Shown: one piece after another, positions 17,159 to 26,546 of the stretch | Layout of the letters: the number at the start of each line of letters is the position of its first letter | Position numbering within the stretch: position 1 is the first letter of the stretch | Source of the DNA: Megasphaera sp. | GTDB lineage: Bacteria > Bacillota > Negativicutes > Veillonellales > Megasphaeraceae | DNA length: 64,000 bases | Assembly: GCA_022486585.1 (NCBI GenBank) | Contig: JAKVKI010000001.1 | Coordinates: 62,001 to 126,000, forward strand | Direction of reading: 5' to 3' | Translations under genes and position numbers: made by a program | Notes under the pieces: generated by a model | Seen by the model: the letters and a program-made list of their open reading frames with translations, nothing else | The model's database searches: none | Told to the model about the DNA's origin: nothing

Positions 17159-18694
17159 TTATTTTGCATAATCGATCATTCTAGTTTCACGGATAACTAC
17201 GACCTTGATCTGGCCGGGGTATTCCAATTCGTCTTCAATTCGTTTAACAATATTATGAACGAGAAGCACACAATCGGATTCATCCAATTTTTCAGGCTTG
17301 ACCATAACGCGAATTTCGCGGCCGGCCTGTATAGCAAAGCAGTCTTCGACACCATCGAAGGATTCTGCTATTTCTTCAAGCTTTGTGAGCCGTTTTAAAT
17401 AGTTTTCCAGTGTTTCTCTTCTTGCTCCCGGACGAGCTGCCGATACGGCATCTGCCGCTGATACAAGAACAGCTTCAACACTCTTCGGTTCTTCATCACC
17501 ATGATGGGCAGCAATACAATTGATGACCATCTTGGATTCTCCGTATTTCTTAGCGACTTCCGTCCCTATAGATACGTGAGTACCTTCTAATTCATGATCC
17601 AGTGCTTTACCTATATCATGAATCAATCCAGCCCGGCGAGCGAGATTTTCATCGACCCCCAATTCAGCAGCCATGATGCCTGCCAACTGGGATACTTCGA
17701 TAGAATGACGCAATACATTCTGGCCATAACTGGTACGATAACGCAAGCGTCCTAAAATCTTGATCAGTTCCGGATGAAGTCCGTGAACGCCTGTTTCATA
17801 CGTTGCTTGTTCACCAGCTTCACGAATCTTCTGATTGACCTCTTTACGCGCCTTTTCAACCATTTCTTCAATGCGGGCCGGATGGATACGTCCGTCTGCA
17901 ATCAGTTTTTCCAACGCAATGCGGGCAATTTCGCGACGTATAGGATCAAAGCACGACAAAATAACTGCTTCTGGTGTATCGTCGATAATAAGATCGACGC
18001 CAGTCAGTGTTTCAATAGCCCGTATATTGCGGCCTTCCCGACCAATGATGCGGCCTTTCATTTCATCATTTGGAAGAGAAACAACAGAAACTGTCGTTTC
18101 AGCAACATGATCGGCAGCACACCGTTGAATAGCCATGGAAATAATTTCCCGTGCTTTTCCTTCGGCTTCTTCCTTGGCATCATCTTCAATGGTTTTAATG
18201 AGCTGTGCCGTTTCATGTTTTACTTCTGTCTGCACATTACTTAACAATAGCTCTTTAGCATCATCATAGGATAAGCCGGAAATCCGTTCCAATTCAGCCA
18301 ATTTCTGCGAATGAAGAGCTTCTACCTTTTCCTTGATATTGTTGATTTCATCTTCCCTTAGAGCTATTGCGTCTTCCTTCTTTTCCATGGAGTCAGACTT
18401 CTTATCTAAGTGTTCTTCTTTCTGCAGCAAGCGTCGTTCCAGCCGTTGTAATTCAGTGCGCCGTTCTTTATGCTCCCTATCAGCGTCACTACGCAGTTTA
18501 TGTACTTCTTCCTTGCCTTCGAGAACGAGTTCCTTCTTACGGGCTTCTGCATTCTGTTGAGCTGTAGAAATAATGCGCTGCGCTTCTACTTCAGCTTGGC
18601 CGATTTTGCCTTCGGCAATATTTTTACGGTATAAATACCCTGTTCCAATGCCAATGACACCACACGCCACTGCTGCAGCTATAATAGCTAACAT
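17159..18694 (-). CDS. rny: Ribonuclease Y
   Basis: Membrane-anchored endoribonuclease that starts mRNA decay in many Firmicutes. The 511-residue protein has an N-terminal transmembrane helix (about residues 1-20) and a long charged coiled coil (about 30-200). A KH domain follows ([19 protein letters not shown]), then an HD phosphohydrolase domain with [13 protein letters not shown], which supplies the metal-binding His-Asp. Length is typical (about 510-520). A promoter at 18842-18870 and a terminator-like hairpin at 18719-18755 lie upstream. Confidence 0.97.
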   Translation of the reverse strand: MLAIIAAAVACGVIGIGTGYLYRKNIAEGKIGQAEVEAQRIISTAQQNAEARKKELVLEGKEEVHKLRSDADREHKERRTELQRLERRLLQKEEHLDKKSDSMEKKEDAIALREDEINNIKEKVEALHSQKLAELERISGLSYDDAKELLLSNVQTEVKHETAQLIKTIEDDAKEEAEGKAREIISMAIQRCAADHVAETTVSVVSLPNDEMKGRIIGREGRNIRAIETLTGVDLIIDDTPEAVILSCFDPIRREIARIALEKLIADGRIHPARIEEMVEKARKEVNQKIREAGEQATYETGVHGLHPELIKILGRLRYRTSYGQNVLRHSIEVSQLAGIMAAELGVDENLARRAGLIHDIGKALDHELEGTHVSIGTEVAKKYGESKMVINCIAAHHGDEEPKSVEAVLVSAADAVSAARPGARRETLENYLKRLTKLEEIAESFDGVEDCFAIQAGREIRVMVKPEKLDESDCVLLVHNIVKRIEDELEYPGQIKVVVIRETRMIDYAK

Positions 18695-18718
18695 ATTCTG
18701 ATTTCACCTCCCCCTTTC

Positions 18719-18755
18719 ATAAAAAAGAAGCCGAACAATCCGTCCGGCTTTTTTA
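18719..18755 (-). terminator. Terminator-like hairpin in the rny upstream region
   Basis: On the minus strand an AAGCCGGAC/GTTCGGCTT stem is followed by CTTTTTT. It lies about 25 bases before the rny start and downstream of the promoter at 18842-18870. It could end recX transcription, attenuate rny, or both. Confidence 0.75.
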
Positions 18756-18841
18756 TATGAGTATGTATTGTTTACTTACATCATTTTCAAAAACCTGCAA
18801 TTATGCAAAATGTTTACCAGTGTATCAAACCGGCTCTTTTA

Positions 18842-18870
18842 ATTGTAATTTTTTTTACAGGTGATGTCAA
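18842..18870 (-). promoter_or_regulatory. Sigma-A type promoter upstream of rny
   Basis: On the minus strand TTGACA (18865-18870), a 17-base spacer, and TACAAT (18842-18847). The predicted leader to the rny start is about 140 bases and includes the hairpin at 18719-18755. The rest of the 18757-18967 interval holds no gene that I can see. Confidence 0.7.
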
Positions 18871-18967
18871 GAATAATGTCGATAAATTCCCTTAAGTTCG
18901 CCCCAATTAGGCCTATGTTTTTTTTATTATGTGCCTATACAAGCACGCCTGCATAAAAGCCCGCTCA

Positions 18968-19384
18968 TTAATCCCAATTCAGGCATTCCTTAATGACCGC
19001 TGTAGCAAATCCCCGATATTGCAAATATCTCGCTATTTTACGCGGATCTGCTCCTTCTGTCCCAAATTTGCGACAGATCAATTTTTTAGCTACATCATAC
19101 TCGTCTGTATATTCTATATCCTCAGGAACAGGAAGTTGCCGTTTTCTAAGACGATTTACGATATAGATGCGTCCGTATTGTCCTTTGCGAATATAATAGC
19201 GATATACATCATGGGCTAATCGTTCATCATCAATGAAATGCTCTTCTTTAAGCATTGCCAGCACGTCATCAATAACGGCATCCGGCGTCTGTCGATCTTT
19301 TAATTTTTTGCGCAGTTCCCCTTCACTTAGAAAACGGACATTGAGAAGACGCAGTGATTTTGCATACGCTTCTTTGTACTCCAT
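18968..19384 (-). CDS. recX: Regulatory protein RecX
   Basis: Modulates RecA filaments. The 138-residue protein is built of three-helix RecX repeats: AYAKSLRLLNVRFLSEGELRKKL, then AVIDDVLAMLKEEHFIDDERLAHD, then a C-terminal repeat ending in RKIARYLQYRGF. It lies three bases downstream of recA, the usual place, and is short but within the family range. Confidence 0.88.
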   Translation of the reverse strand: MEYKEAYAKSLRLLNVRFLSEGELRKKLKDRQTPDAVIDDVLAMLKEEHFIDDERLAHDVYRYYIRKGQYGRIYIVNRLRKRQLPVPEDIEYTDEYDVAKKLICRKFGTEGADPRKIARYLQYRGFATAVIKECLNWD

Positions 19385-19387
19385 GCC

Positions 19388-20455
19388 TTATTCTTCCGTC
19401 GTATCAGCAACAGGTGCTTCTTCCGTCACTGCAACTGGTTCTTCCATTACATCTTCCAATTTTTCTGGTTCAGCAGCTAAGGTATCTCTAATGATTTTTT
19501 CTACTTCGTCCGTAACTTCCGGATGTTCTTTCAAGAAAGTCTTGACATTTTCTTTGCCTTGACCAAGTCGTTCGCCTTTATAAGAATACCAGGTACCGCT
19601 CTTTTCTATAATGTCCATAGACGAGCCTAAATCAATAATGGTTCCTTCACGAGAGATCCCAGTACCGTACATGATATCAAATTCACACGTCCGAAATGGT
19701 GGTGCTACTTTATTCTTGACAATTTTAACACGAGCTCTGTTGCCAATAACTTCGCCACCCGATTTGATTGCTTCGCCTTTACGGATTTCGATACGGATAG
19801 ACGAATAAAATTTCAATGCCCGGCCGCCAGTCGTCGTTTCTGGATTACCAAACATAACCCCAACTTTTTCACGAAGCTGATTGATAAAAATGACGATAGC
19901 CTTTGATTTAGAAATAATACCAGTCAATTTACGCAGTGCCTGGCTCATGAGTCGTGCTTGGAGTCCTACATGGGAGTCACCCATTTCTCCTTCGATTTCA
20001 GCCTTTGGCACCAACGCTGCTACGGAGTCGATGACAATAATATCTACAGCACCGCTGCGCACCAATTCTTCTGTGATTTCCAGCGCTTGTTCCCCATTGT
20101 CAGGTTGGGAAATAAGTAATTCTGCTGTATCGACACCTAAATGACGGGCATATACCGGATCGAGAGCATGTTCAGCATCAATGAAAGCAGCAATACCACC
20201 ATTTTTTTGTGCCGAAGCAATGGCATGAAGAGCCAGTGTTGTCTTACCAGATGATTCAGGACCATAAATTTCAACAACACGTCCCCGAGGATATCCGCCA
20301 ACTCCGACTGCCAGATCAACTGCCAGTGATCCAGAAGAAATAACTTCCAAGTTCATTTTGTCTGCAATATCACCGAGACGCATAATGGCACCTTTGCCAA
20401 AATCCTTCTCGATTTTACGCATAGCATTTTCAAGTGCTGTTTGTTTAGCTTCCAT
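19388..20455 (-). CDS. recA: Recombinase RecA
   Basis: ATP-dependent strand-exchange protein and SOS co-protease. The 355-residue protein has Walker [10 protein letters not shown] (about residues 64-72), Walker B-like [10 protein letters not shown], the [22 protein letters not shown] loop region, and an acidic C-terminal tail. The ATG at 20455 follows AGGAG. It lies nine bases after cinA; cinA-recA-recX is a common order. Confidence 0.98.
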   Translation of the reverse strand: MEAKQTALENAMRKIEKDFGKGAIMRLGDIADKMNLEVISSGSLAVDLAVGVGGYPRGRVVEIYGPESSGKTTLALHAIASAQKNGGIAAFIDAEHALDPVYARHLGVDTAELLISQPDNGEQALEITEELVRSGAVDIIVIDSVAALVPKAEIEGEMGDSHVGLQARLMSQALRKLTGIISKSKAIVIFINQLREKVGVMFGNPETTTGGRALKFYSSIRIEIRKGEAIKSGGEVIGNRARVKIVKNKVAPPFRTCEFDIMYGTGISREGTIIDLGSSMDIIEKSGTWYSYKGERLGQGKENVKTFLKEHPEVTDEVEKIIRDTLAAEPEKLEDVMEEPVAVTEEAPVADTTEE

Positions 20456-20464
20456 TTTGATCTC

Positions 20465-21718
20465 CTATTTTGAATTTTCTAAGATATATTGAACAACATA
20501 ATATATAGCTCGCATAGCAGCGCGGCGCTTTACTTCTGTCCGATCGCCGGGATACACATCTTTATGTGTCACTGTTCCCCAAGGACCAGCTACACCTGTA
20601 TAAACCAAGCCAACTGGTTTCTCTTCCGTCCCTCCATCCGGGCCAGCAATACCAGTCGTACTAACCGCTACATCAGCATGATAAAGACGTCTGCTTCCCT
20701 GCGCCATTTCAGCCGCTGTTTGGGTGCTGACTTCGGTATATGCACGAAGTGTCGCCGACGATACGCCAAGAATTTCCTGCTTCATTTCATTGCAATAGGT
20801 GCCGGCAGAACCACGGAAATATACAGATGCCCCGGGAACATCTGTAATAAAAGAACCTACCAGACCGCCTGTGCACGATTCTGCCGCACTAATTGTCATA
20901 TGACGGCAGCAAAGTTCACGGCCCAGTACATCAGCCATCGTTTCATCATTATACGATACAGCCGTCCGTTGCAACCGTTGCTGTAATTCATCCCGCAACG
21001 GTGCCAGCATAGCCGCGGCTTCGTCTTCTGTATCCGCTTTAGCTGTAATACGGACTTCGACATATCCCGGACGGGCATACATGGCCATAGTCGGATTCGA
21101 CTGTTTCTTTACCAGATCCATGAGTTTTTCTTCAATAAACGCTTCCCCCATATCATAGATCTTAATGTATAGGGAGCGAATATACCCTTGTGAACCAAAC
21201 GTTTGTATGAGCCAGGGTTTTAATCGGTTTTCATACATCCAGCGCATTTCTGACGGCGGTCCTGGTAAATGGACCAGGGTTTTGCCCCCTTTTTGCATAG
21301 CAATGCCCGGTGCTGTTCCGGCACCATTATCAAAAGCCACTGCTCCGTCGGGAATCATTGCCTGCCGCTTTTGATTATCTGTTAAAACACGTCCTCTATG
21401 ATGAGCTTCTACCCAGGTTGCAATGGATGCAGTAATTTCCGAATGATAAATCAATGGCATATCCATTATTTTAGCCCCGATAATTTTAGTCATATCTCCC
21501 TGTGTCGGGCCTAAGCCGCCAGTCGTAATAACCATATCAGTACGTCCCAATGCGACCCGTAAAGCCTCTTCCATCCGCTTTGGATTATCGCCTACGGTCG
21601 TATGATAAATCACTGAATAGCCTAAGTCATTGAGTTGTTTAGACAGATATCGGGAATTTTCGTTCGTAATCTCTCCCAATAATAATTCAGAACCAGTCGT
21701 GACGAGTTCAACACGCAT
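20465..21718 (-). CDS. cinA: CinA-family protein (competence/damage-inducible; nicotinamide-nucleotide amidohydrolase domain)
   Basis: A 417-residue protein with two domains. The N-terminal molybdopterin-binding-like domain (about 1-170) has TGSELLLGEITNENSRYLS and TTGGLGPTQGDMT. The C-terminal PncC-type domain (about 255-415) has AESCTGGLVGSFITDVPGAS and STTGIAGPDGGTEEKPVG. Family members recycle nicotinamide mononucleotide and ADP-ribose. The ATG at 21718 follows GGGGAG. Positioned directly upstream of recA, as in many Firmicutes. Confidence 0.95.
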   Translation of the reverse strand: MRVELVTTGSELLLGEITNENSRYLSKQLNDLGYSVIYHTTVGDNPKRMEEALRVALGRTDMVITTGGLGPTQGDMTKIIGAKIMDMPLIYHSEITASIATWVEAHHRGRVLTDNQKRQAMIPDGAVAFDNGAGTAPGIAMQKGGKTLVHLPGPPSEMRWMYENRLKPWLIQTFGSQGYIRSLYIKIYDMGEAFIEEKLMDLVKKQSNPTMAMYARPGYVEVRITAKADTEDEAAAMLAPLRDELQQRLQRTAVSYNDETMADVLGRELCCRHMTISAAESCTGGLVGSFITDVPGASVYFRGSAGTYCNEMKQEILGVSSATLRAYTEVSTQTAAEMAQGSRRLYHADVAVSTTGIAGPDGGTEEKPVGLVYTGVAGPWGTVTHKDVYPGDRTEVKRRAAMRAIYYVVQYILENSK

Positions 21719-21731
21719 ATGCTATCTCCCC

Positions 21732-23066
21732 TTATTCCACTAATTCAGCAACAACATCATAAGCAAATCCCTGCACAATACGTACAGGAACCATGTCGCC
21801 GACCTGAATCGTTTTCGCATCTTCTACATAGGTCAAACCATCCACATCTGGTGCTTGAACTTCGATACGTCCGACAGCCTGACGGAGGCCATCTTCTTCT
21901 GTGATCTTTTCAACGAGGAAGGTATGGTTCGTCCCTTCCATTTCCCGATTACGTTGTTCCGATACTTTGGCTTGAATAGACATAAGGATATGATATCGTT
22001 CTTCTTTTACTTCTTCACTGATCTGATCATCCATGAGTGCCGCTGGCGTACCGTCTTCCTGGGAATAGGTAAAAACACCAACATCATCAAATTCTGTATT
22101 ACGGACGAACTCACAAAGTTCTTGGAATTCCGCTTCCGTTTCGCCAGGGAACCCAACGATGAACGTAGACCGCAACGTCAGTTTACGACCATGACTGCAA
22201 AGCTTATCCATGAGTTTAAGCACATCGTCTTTGGAATCGCGGCGATTCATGCGCTGCAATACGGTTTGGGAAATATGCTGCAACGGCAAATCTACATAGG
22301 GACAAATTTTAGGTTCCGCAACAATAAGATCCATCAATTCATCTGTAAAATAATGAGGATACAAATAGAATAGCCGAATCCATTGAATACCGTCTATCTT
22401 CACTAACTGGCGCAGTAATTCCGGCAGTAAGGATTGTCCTGCCAAATCGACGCCATAACTCGTCGTATCTTGAGCAATGAGATTGATTTCCTTTACGCCT
22501 TCTGCTGCCAGCTGCCGTACTTCCTCTACAACAGATTCTACTGGCCGGCTGTAAAGTTTCCCTCGCACATGAGGAATAATGCAGAATGAACAACCGTTAT
22601 TACAGCCTTCTCCAATCTTGACATACGCACTGTATTTGGGCGTTGTCCGTACGCGACTTGTCTTTTGATCATACAGATGACTCACATTATCCATGAAACA
22701 GGCTTTGCGACCCTTGCGAACTGTTGCAACAGCTTCCCATATGCGGTCCCATGAGCCGGTACCCAGCAACGCATCAATCTCCGGCATTTCTTTCATCAGA
22801 TCCTGTTTATATTGCTGGCTTAAACATCCTGTCACAATGAGCATCTGACAATGCCCTTCTGTTTTATAGCGGGCTGCCTGGATAATCGTATCAATAGATT
22901 CTTGTTTCGCCTTTTCAATAAACGTACACGTATTGACGATAATAATATCAGCATCAGATAAATCATCGGTAATTTCCATATGCTTATCCTTTAATATGCC
23001 AAGCATTACTTCTGTATCAATGAGATTTTTTGAACAGCCTAAGCTGACAAAACCGATTTTTTCCAT
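21732..23066 (-). CDS. rimO: Ribosomal protein S12 methylthiotransferase RimO
   Basis: Radical SAM enzyme that adds a methylthio group to an aspartate of ribosomal protein S12. The 444-residue protein has an N-terminal UPF0004 domain with the second cluster's cysteines (GCSKN, NTCTF, GCLSQ), the radical SAM motif CNNGCSFC, and a C-terminal TRAM domain. EGCNNGCSFCIIPHVRGK favours RimO over MiaB. The ATG directly follows the stop of the solute-binding protein gene, with AAAGGA upstream. Confidence 0.95.
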   Translation of the reverse strand: MEKIGFVSLGCSKNLIDTEVMLGILKDKHMEITDDLSDADIIIVNTCTFIEKAKQESIDTIIQAARYKTEGHCQMLIVTGCLSQQYKQDLMKEMPEIDALLGTGSWDRIWEAVATVRKGRKACFMDNVSHLYDQKTSRVRTTPKYSAYVKIGEGCNNGCSFCIIPHVRGKLYSRPVESVVEEVRQLAAEGVKEINLIAQDTTSYGVDLAGQSLLPELLRQLVKIDGIQWIRLFYLYPHYFTDELMDLIVAEPKICPYVDLPLQHISQTVLQRMNRRDSKDDVLKLMDKLCSHGRKLTLRSTFIVGFPGETEAEFQELCEFVRNTEFDDVGVFTYSQEDGTPAALMDDQISEEVKEERYHILMSIQAKVSEQRNREMEGTNHTFLVEKITEEDGLRQAVGRIEVQAPDVDGLTYVEDAKTIQVGDMVPVRIVQGFAYDVVAELVE

Positions 23067-24110
23067 TTATGATTCCTTTCCAAAACGGACATTTTTCAAC
23101 CACCAGTCTTGTATTTCCCGACGGCCCTGTTCTGTATAGTCTTTTTTTACAGGCAGCAGCACCAGGTCCTGACCCTTTACATCCAATTCTTTCGATGCTG
23201 TATCACTGGCACCACTCAAATAAATATGATTTTTACGTAATATTTGGTTTACATCTTCGGAATACAGCCAGTCCATAAACAAATGGGACAATTCATCATC
23301 TTCACACCATTTTGTAATAGCGCCACCAGTAAGCCAATACGATGTACCATCGCGGGGATACACTATGACCAGAGGCGCTCCATCCATGCTATATTGCCGT
23401 GCTGTCGCTGCATCGAGGACACCCATATCAGCTTCGCCACTAGCTACGCGCCGGGCCCCGGTCGACATGGATTTAGAATATACGGCTACATGCGTCTGCA
23501 GTTCTTTTAAATACAGACCTGTTTCTTCTAAGCCCCGAGATTCGACAATAGAGCAAAGAAAATCACCAGCTATATCCATAGAAGCTAAATCAGGAAATAC
23601 CAATGTAAGCTGGAAATCCGTCAGCAAATCATCCCACGTATTGATATGCTGGCCTTGTTGCTCATAATACCCTTTACTAAGAACAAATACCAAGGGATTA
23701 TACCACAAACCAGTCCAATTCCCATCAGCATCTTTAAAGGTATACGGCACATGTTCCGTCACTTCAGAAGCATAAGGCTTGAGACGCCCTTTAGCCTGCT
23801 GCCGTTTCAACGCCGGTTCAGATGCAATAAGGATATCTGGCTGGTGTGACATCGAATCTTCCATAAAATCACTGATTTGGCTGTCCGTCTTAGAATAAAT
23901 CTGAACTCGCATATGTGTTCGTTCATAAAACGCCGCTGCAATATCTGTATTGACATCATTAGGCATATCTGAATATACAACCAAATGCCGTTCAGCTTCA
24001 TATGCTTTTTGGGCTTTAGCTATCTCTTGCTGCGTCCATATATAATTACTCAATCCCAGCATAGCCGCAATAAAAACGACAATAGCCAGTAAGGGTATAT
24101 ATTTCTTCAT
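23067..24110 (-). CDS. Extracellular solute-binding protein (ABC transporter type), orphan
   Basis: A 347-residue periplasmic-binding-protein fold resembling ferric-iron or spermidine/putrescine binding proteins. The N-terminus has a hydrophobic segment (YIPLLAIVVFIAAMLGLSNYIW) without a lipobox, so it is either a membrane anchor or a signal peptide. The mature part starts with HLVVYSDMPNDVNTDIAAAFYERTH, typical of the family. Later parts include NWTGLWYNPLVFVLSKGYYE and DAATARQYSMDGAPLVIVYPRDG. No permease or ATPase gene is nearby; it lies between rimO and a YgiQ-like gene with near-zero spacing. The ATG at 24110 follows AGGTG. Ligand unknown. Confidence 0.8.
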   Translation of the reverse strand: MKKYIPLLAIVVFIAAMLGLSNYIWTQQEIAKAQKAYEAERHLVVYSDMPNDVNTDIAAAFYERTHMRVQIYSKTDSQISDFMEDSMSHQPDILIASEPALKRQQAKGRLKPYASEVTEHVPYTFKDADGNWTGLWYNPLVFVLSKGYYEQQGQHINTWDDLLTDFQLTLVFPDLASMDIAGDFLCSIVESRGLEETGLYLKELQTHVAVYSKSMSTGARRVASGEADMGVLDAATARQYSMDGAPLVIVYPRDGTSYWLTGGAITKWCEDDELSHLFMDWLYSEDVNQILRKNHIYLSGASDTASKELDVKGQDLVLLPVKKDYTEQGRREIQDWWLKNVRFGKES

Positions 24111-24115
24111 GTTAT

Positions 24116-26020
24116 TCACCTGGATTTAATATGTCTCCCTATAGGGCCGCTATGGCCCCGCATAGTTTTCCGGTTCTTTATTTCCCGCCGGTCTAATAGT
24201 TTTCCCTGTTCCTGCCGGCTATGAATACGCCGCGGCGGAATCAGACAGTTCGGACCATTACCGATAAGATCGCGGCGTCCTGCCAAACACAGCGCTTTAT
24301 AGACAATATCATAATTATGGGGATTAGTATACTGCATGAGTGCCCGCTGCATCTGTTTCTCTTCAGGCCGGCGAGCTACATAAACTTTTTCGCCGCTTAT
24401 AGGATTAATTCCCGTATAATACATGGCCGTAGACAAACTGCCCGGTGTAGGGATAAAATCTTGCACCTGTTCAGGATGCATATGCATATCACGGAGAAAT
24501 TCCGCCAATGCAACGGCATCTTTTAAGGTACACCCTGGATGGCTGGACATAAAATACGGCACTAAATATTGTTTCTTGCCAAGTTTTCGATTGGCTTCAT
24601 CGAACCATTCCTTGAATTTCAAAAAGTCATGGACATCGGCCTTGCCCATAAGATCCGTAACATGTTTAACAACATGTTCCGGTGCCACTTTAAGCTGCCC
24701 GCTGACGTGATATTTGCAAAGTTCTTCTACAAACTTTTTATTGTGATCAGCCAGCACGTAATCATATCGTAATCCTGAACGAACAAACACTTTCTTGATT
24801 CCTGGAATACTGCGGATTTCTTTCAGCACCTTCATATAATCGTCATGAGATGTATCTAAATTAGGACATACTTCACTGCCAATGCAATGCTTAAGACGAC
24901 AGGCTCCTGCTTTTAATTGTTTGGCACAAGCAGGATGACGGAAATTAGCTGTCGGGCCGCCAACATCATGGATATACCCTTTGAATCCTGGCAAGTGTGT
25001 CATACGTATGGCTTCACGAATGAGCGACTCATGACTGCGGCTTTGAATGATCCGCCCTTGATGACTGGTAATCGCACAAAAATGACAATGACCAAAACAA
25101 CCACGCTGACTGGTCAAATCAAATTGTACTTCTCGTAACGCCGGCACACCGCCAGCAGCATCATAATCGGGATGCCAGCGACGCTGGAACGGGAGCTCAT
25201 AGATGGCATCCATTTCTTCTGTGGTCAGAGGCAGCGCCGGCGGCGTCTGTACGACAAAACGATTTTCCGATGGCTGGATAATCGTTTTCCCATAATACGG
25301 ATCTTGTTCTTCATACTGTATTTTAAACGCCTTTGCAAACGCATTTTTATGGGCTTTTACTTCTTCATACGACGGGCACATAATCGTATGTGCTGATACA
25401 GGCGCATGACTTGTCGTATAACAAATCCCGCGTATATAGTACATTTCGCCAATCGTTTTGCCTTCTGCCAGCGCATCAGCAATTTCTACAATGGAATGTT
25501 CTCCCATGCCATAACTCAGAATATCGGCTTTACTATCTAACAAAATAGAATGACGGATTTTATTTGACCAGTAATCATAGTGGGCAAAACGACGCAGACT
25601 CGCTTCGATGCCGCCAATAACGATAGGAATATCTTTATAGGCTTCACGCATACGATTCGCATATACAATAGTTGCTCGTTCTGGACGATGCCCGGCTTCT
25701 CCGCCAGGAGAATAATTATCTTCGTTGCGAAATTTCTTAGCTGCTGTTTTCTCATTAAGCATAGAATCAAGATTGCCAGCTGTAATGAGCGCACCCAAAC
25801 GGGGCCTGCCCAAAGCTTTAAAGGCAGCTGCACTATGCCAGTCCGGTTGCGAAATAATACCTACGCGATAACCTTTACTCTCTAAAACGCGACCAATCAG
25901 TGCAGCTGCAAATGCCGGATGATCCACATAGGCATCTCCATTGATGTAGACGAAGTCAAGTTGATCCCAACCTCGCCGCTCCATGTCTTCCCGACTCGTC
26001 ACTAAAAACTGTTCTGTCAT
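24116..26020 (-). CDS. YgiQ-family radical SAM protein
   Basis: A 634-residue radical SAM protein of the YgiQ type. The N-terminus starts with the family's FLVTSREDMERRGWDQLDFVYINGDAYVDHPAF-like segment (seen at residues 5-37). The cluster motif CFGHCHFC lies near the middle, preceded by FDLTSQRG. The C-terminal basic tail is typical. The reaction of this family is not established. The ATG at 26020 follows AAAGGAG. It forms a likely transcript with the RodZ-like gene upstream and the binding protein and rimO downstream. Confidence 0.92.
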   Translation of the reverse strand: MTEQFLVTSREDMERRGWDQLDFVYINGDAYVDHPAFAAALIGRVLESKGYRVGIISQPDWHSAAAFKALGRPRLGALITAGNLDSMLNEKTAAKKFRNEDNYSPGGEAGHRPERATIVYANRMREAYKDIPIVIGGIEASLRRFAHYDYWSNKIRHSILLDSKADILSYGMGEHSIVEIADALAEGKTIGEMYYIRGICYTTSHAPVSAHTIMCPSYEEVKAHKNAFAKAFKIQYEEQDPYYGKTIIQPSENRFVVQTPPALPLTTEEMDAIYELPFQRRWHPDYDAAGGVPALREVQFDLTSQRGCFGHCHFCAITSHQGRIIQSRSHESLIREAIRMTHLPGFKGYIHDVGGPTANFRHPACAKQLKAGACRLKHCIGSEVCPNLDTSHDDYMKVLKEIRSIPGIKKVFVRSGLRYDYVLADHNKKFVEELCKYHVSGQLKVAPEHVVKHVTDLMGKADVHDFLKFKEWFDEANRKLGKKQYLVPYFMSSHPGCTLKDAVALAEFLRDMHMHPEQVQDFIPTPGSLSTAMYYTGINPISGEKVYVARRPEEKQMQRALMQYTNPHNYDIVYKALCLAGRRDLIGNGPNCLIPPRRIHSRQEQGKLLDRREIKNRKTMRGHSGPIGRHIKSR

Positions 26021-26029
26021 AAATCTCCT

Positions 26030-26419
26030 TTACACCATAAGCCAGAGAATAAGCAAAAAGAAAATAACAACACCGGCAATAATGAGTATTTCCGGCCATT
26101 TCCCCTGCTTGTTCCGTATATCTTTTGTCATTATTTTTGTCTTTTTAACAGGTACGACTGTACGTACTTCCGGACGGGGTGTCCGCACTTCTACTGATGC
26201 TTTATATGTCTTCACTAATGCCGGACCATTTAGACCCAAAAAATTTCCATAATTTCGGATAAATCCCTTGACAAACACCGTACCCGGAATAGCCTCGTAT
26301 GCATCTTTTTCGATAGCTTCTAAATATTTTTTTTTGATATTGACGGCTTCTGAAACTTCTTGCAAGGTTATTTCCTGGCGTTCCCGTTCGGTCCGCATTA
26401 TTTCTCCAACAGATGACAC
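26030..26419 (-). CDS. Short RodZ-like protein: helix-turn-helix domain plus one membrane helix
   Basis: A 129-residue protein. Residues about 4-70 are a RodZ-type helix-turn-helix domain (GEIMRTERERQEITLQEVSEAVNI). A basic linker and one transmembrane helix near the C-terminus (ILIIAGVVIFFLLILWLMV) follow. The periplasmic DUF4115 domain of full-length RodZ is missing because the protein ends right after the helix. RodZ links MreB to the membrane; whether this short form does so is unknown. The GTG at 26419 has AGGGG nine bases upstream. FtsK lies upstream; the 127-base gap before it has no convincing promoter. Confidence 0.8.
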   Translation of the reverse strand: MSSVGEIMRTERERQEITLQEVSEAVNIKKKYLEAIEKDAYEAIPGTVFVKGFIRNYGNFLGLNGPALVKTYKASVEVRTPRPEVRTVVPVKKTKIMTKDIRNKQGKWPEILIIAGVVIFFLLILWLMV

Positions 26420-26546
26420 GAATCATATCCCCTTTCGGCATTGTACTTACATCGTCTTATTATATAACATATACGCCGTAGTGAATAGTGAATTTACAGC
26501 GAATGGTCCGCCAGTTCCCAGGGGCGTTTTTAGGTGAACAATGCCG

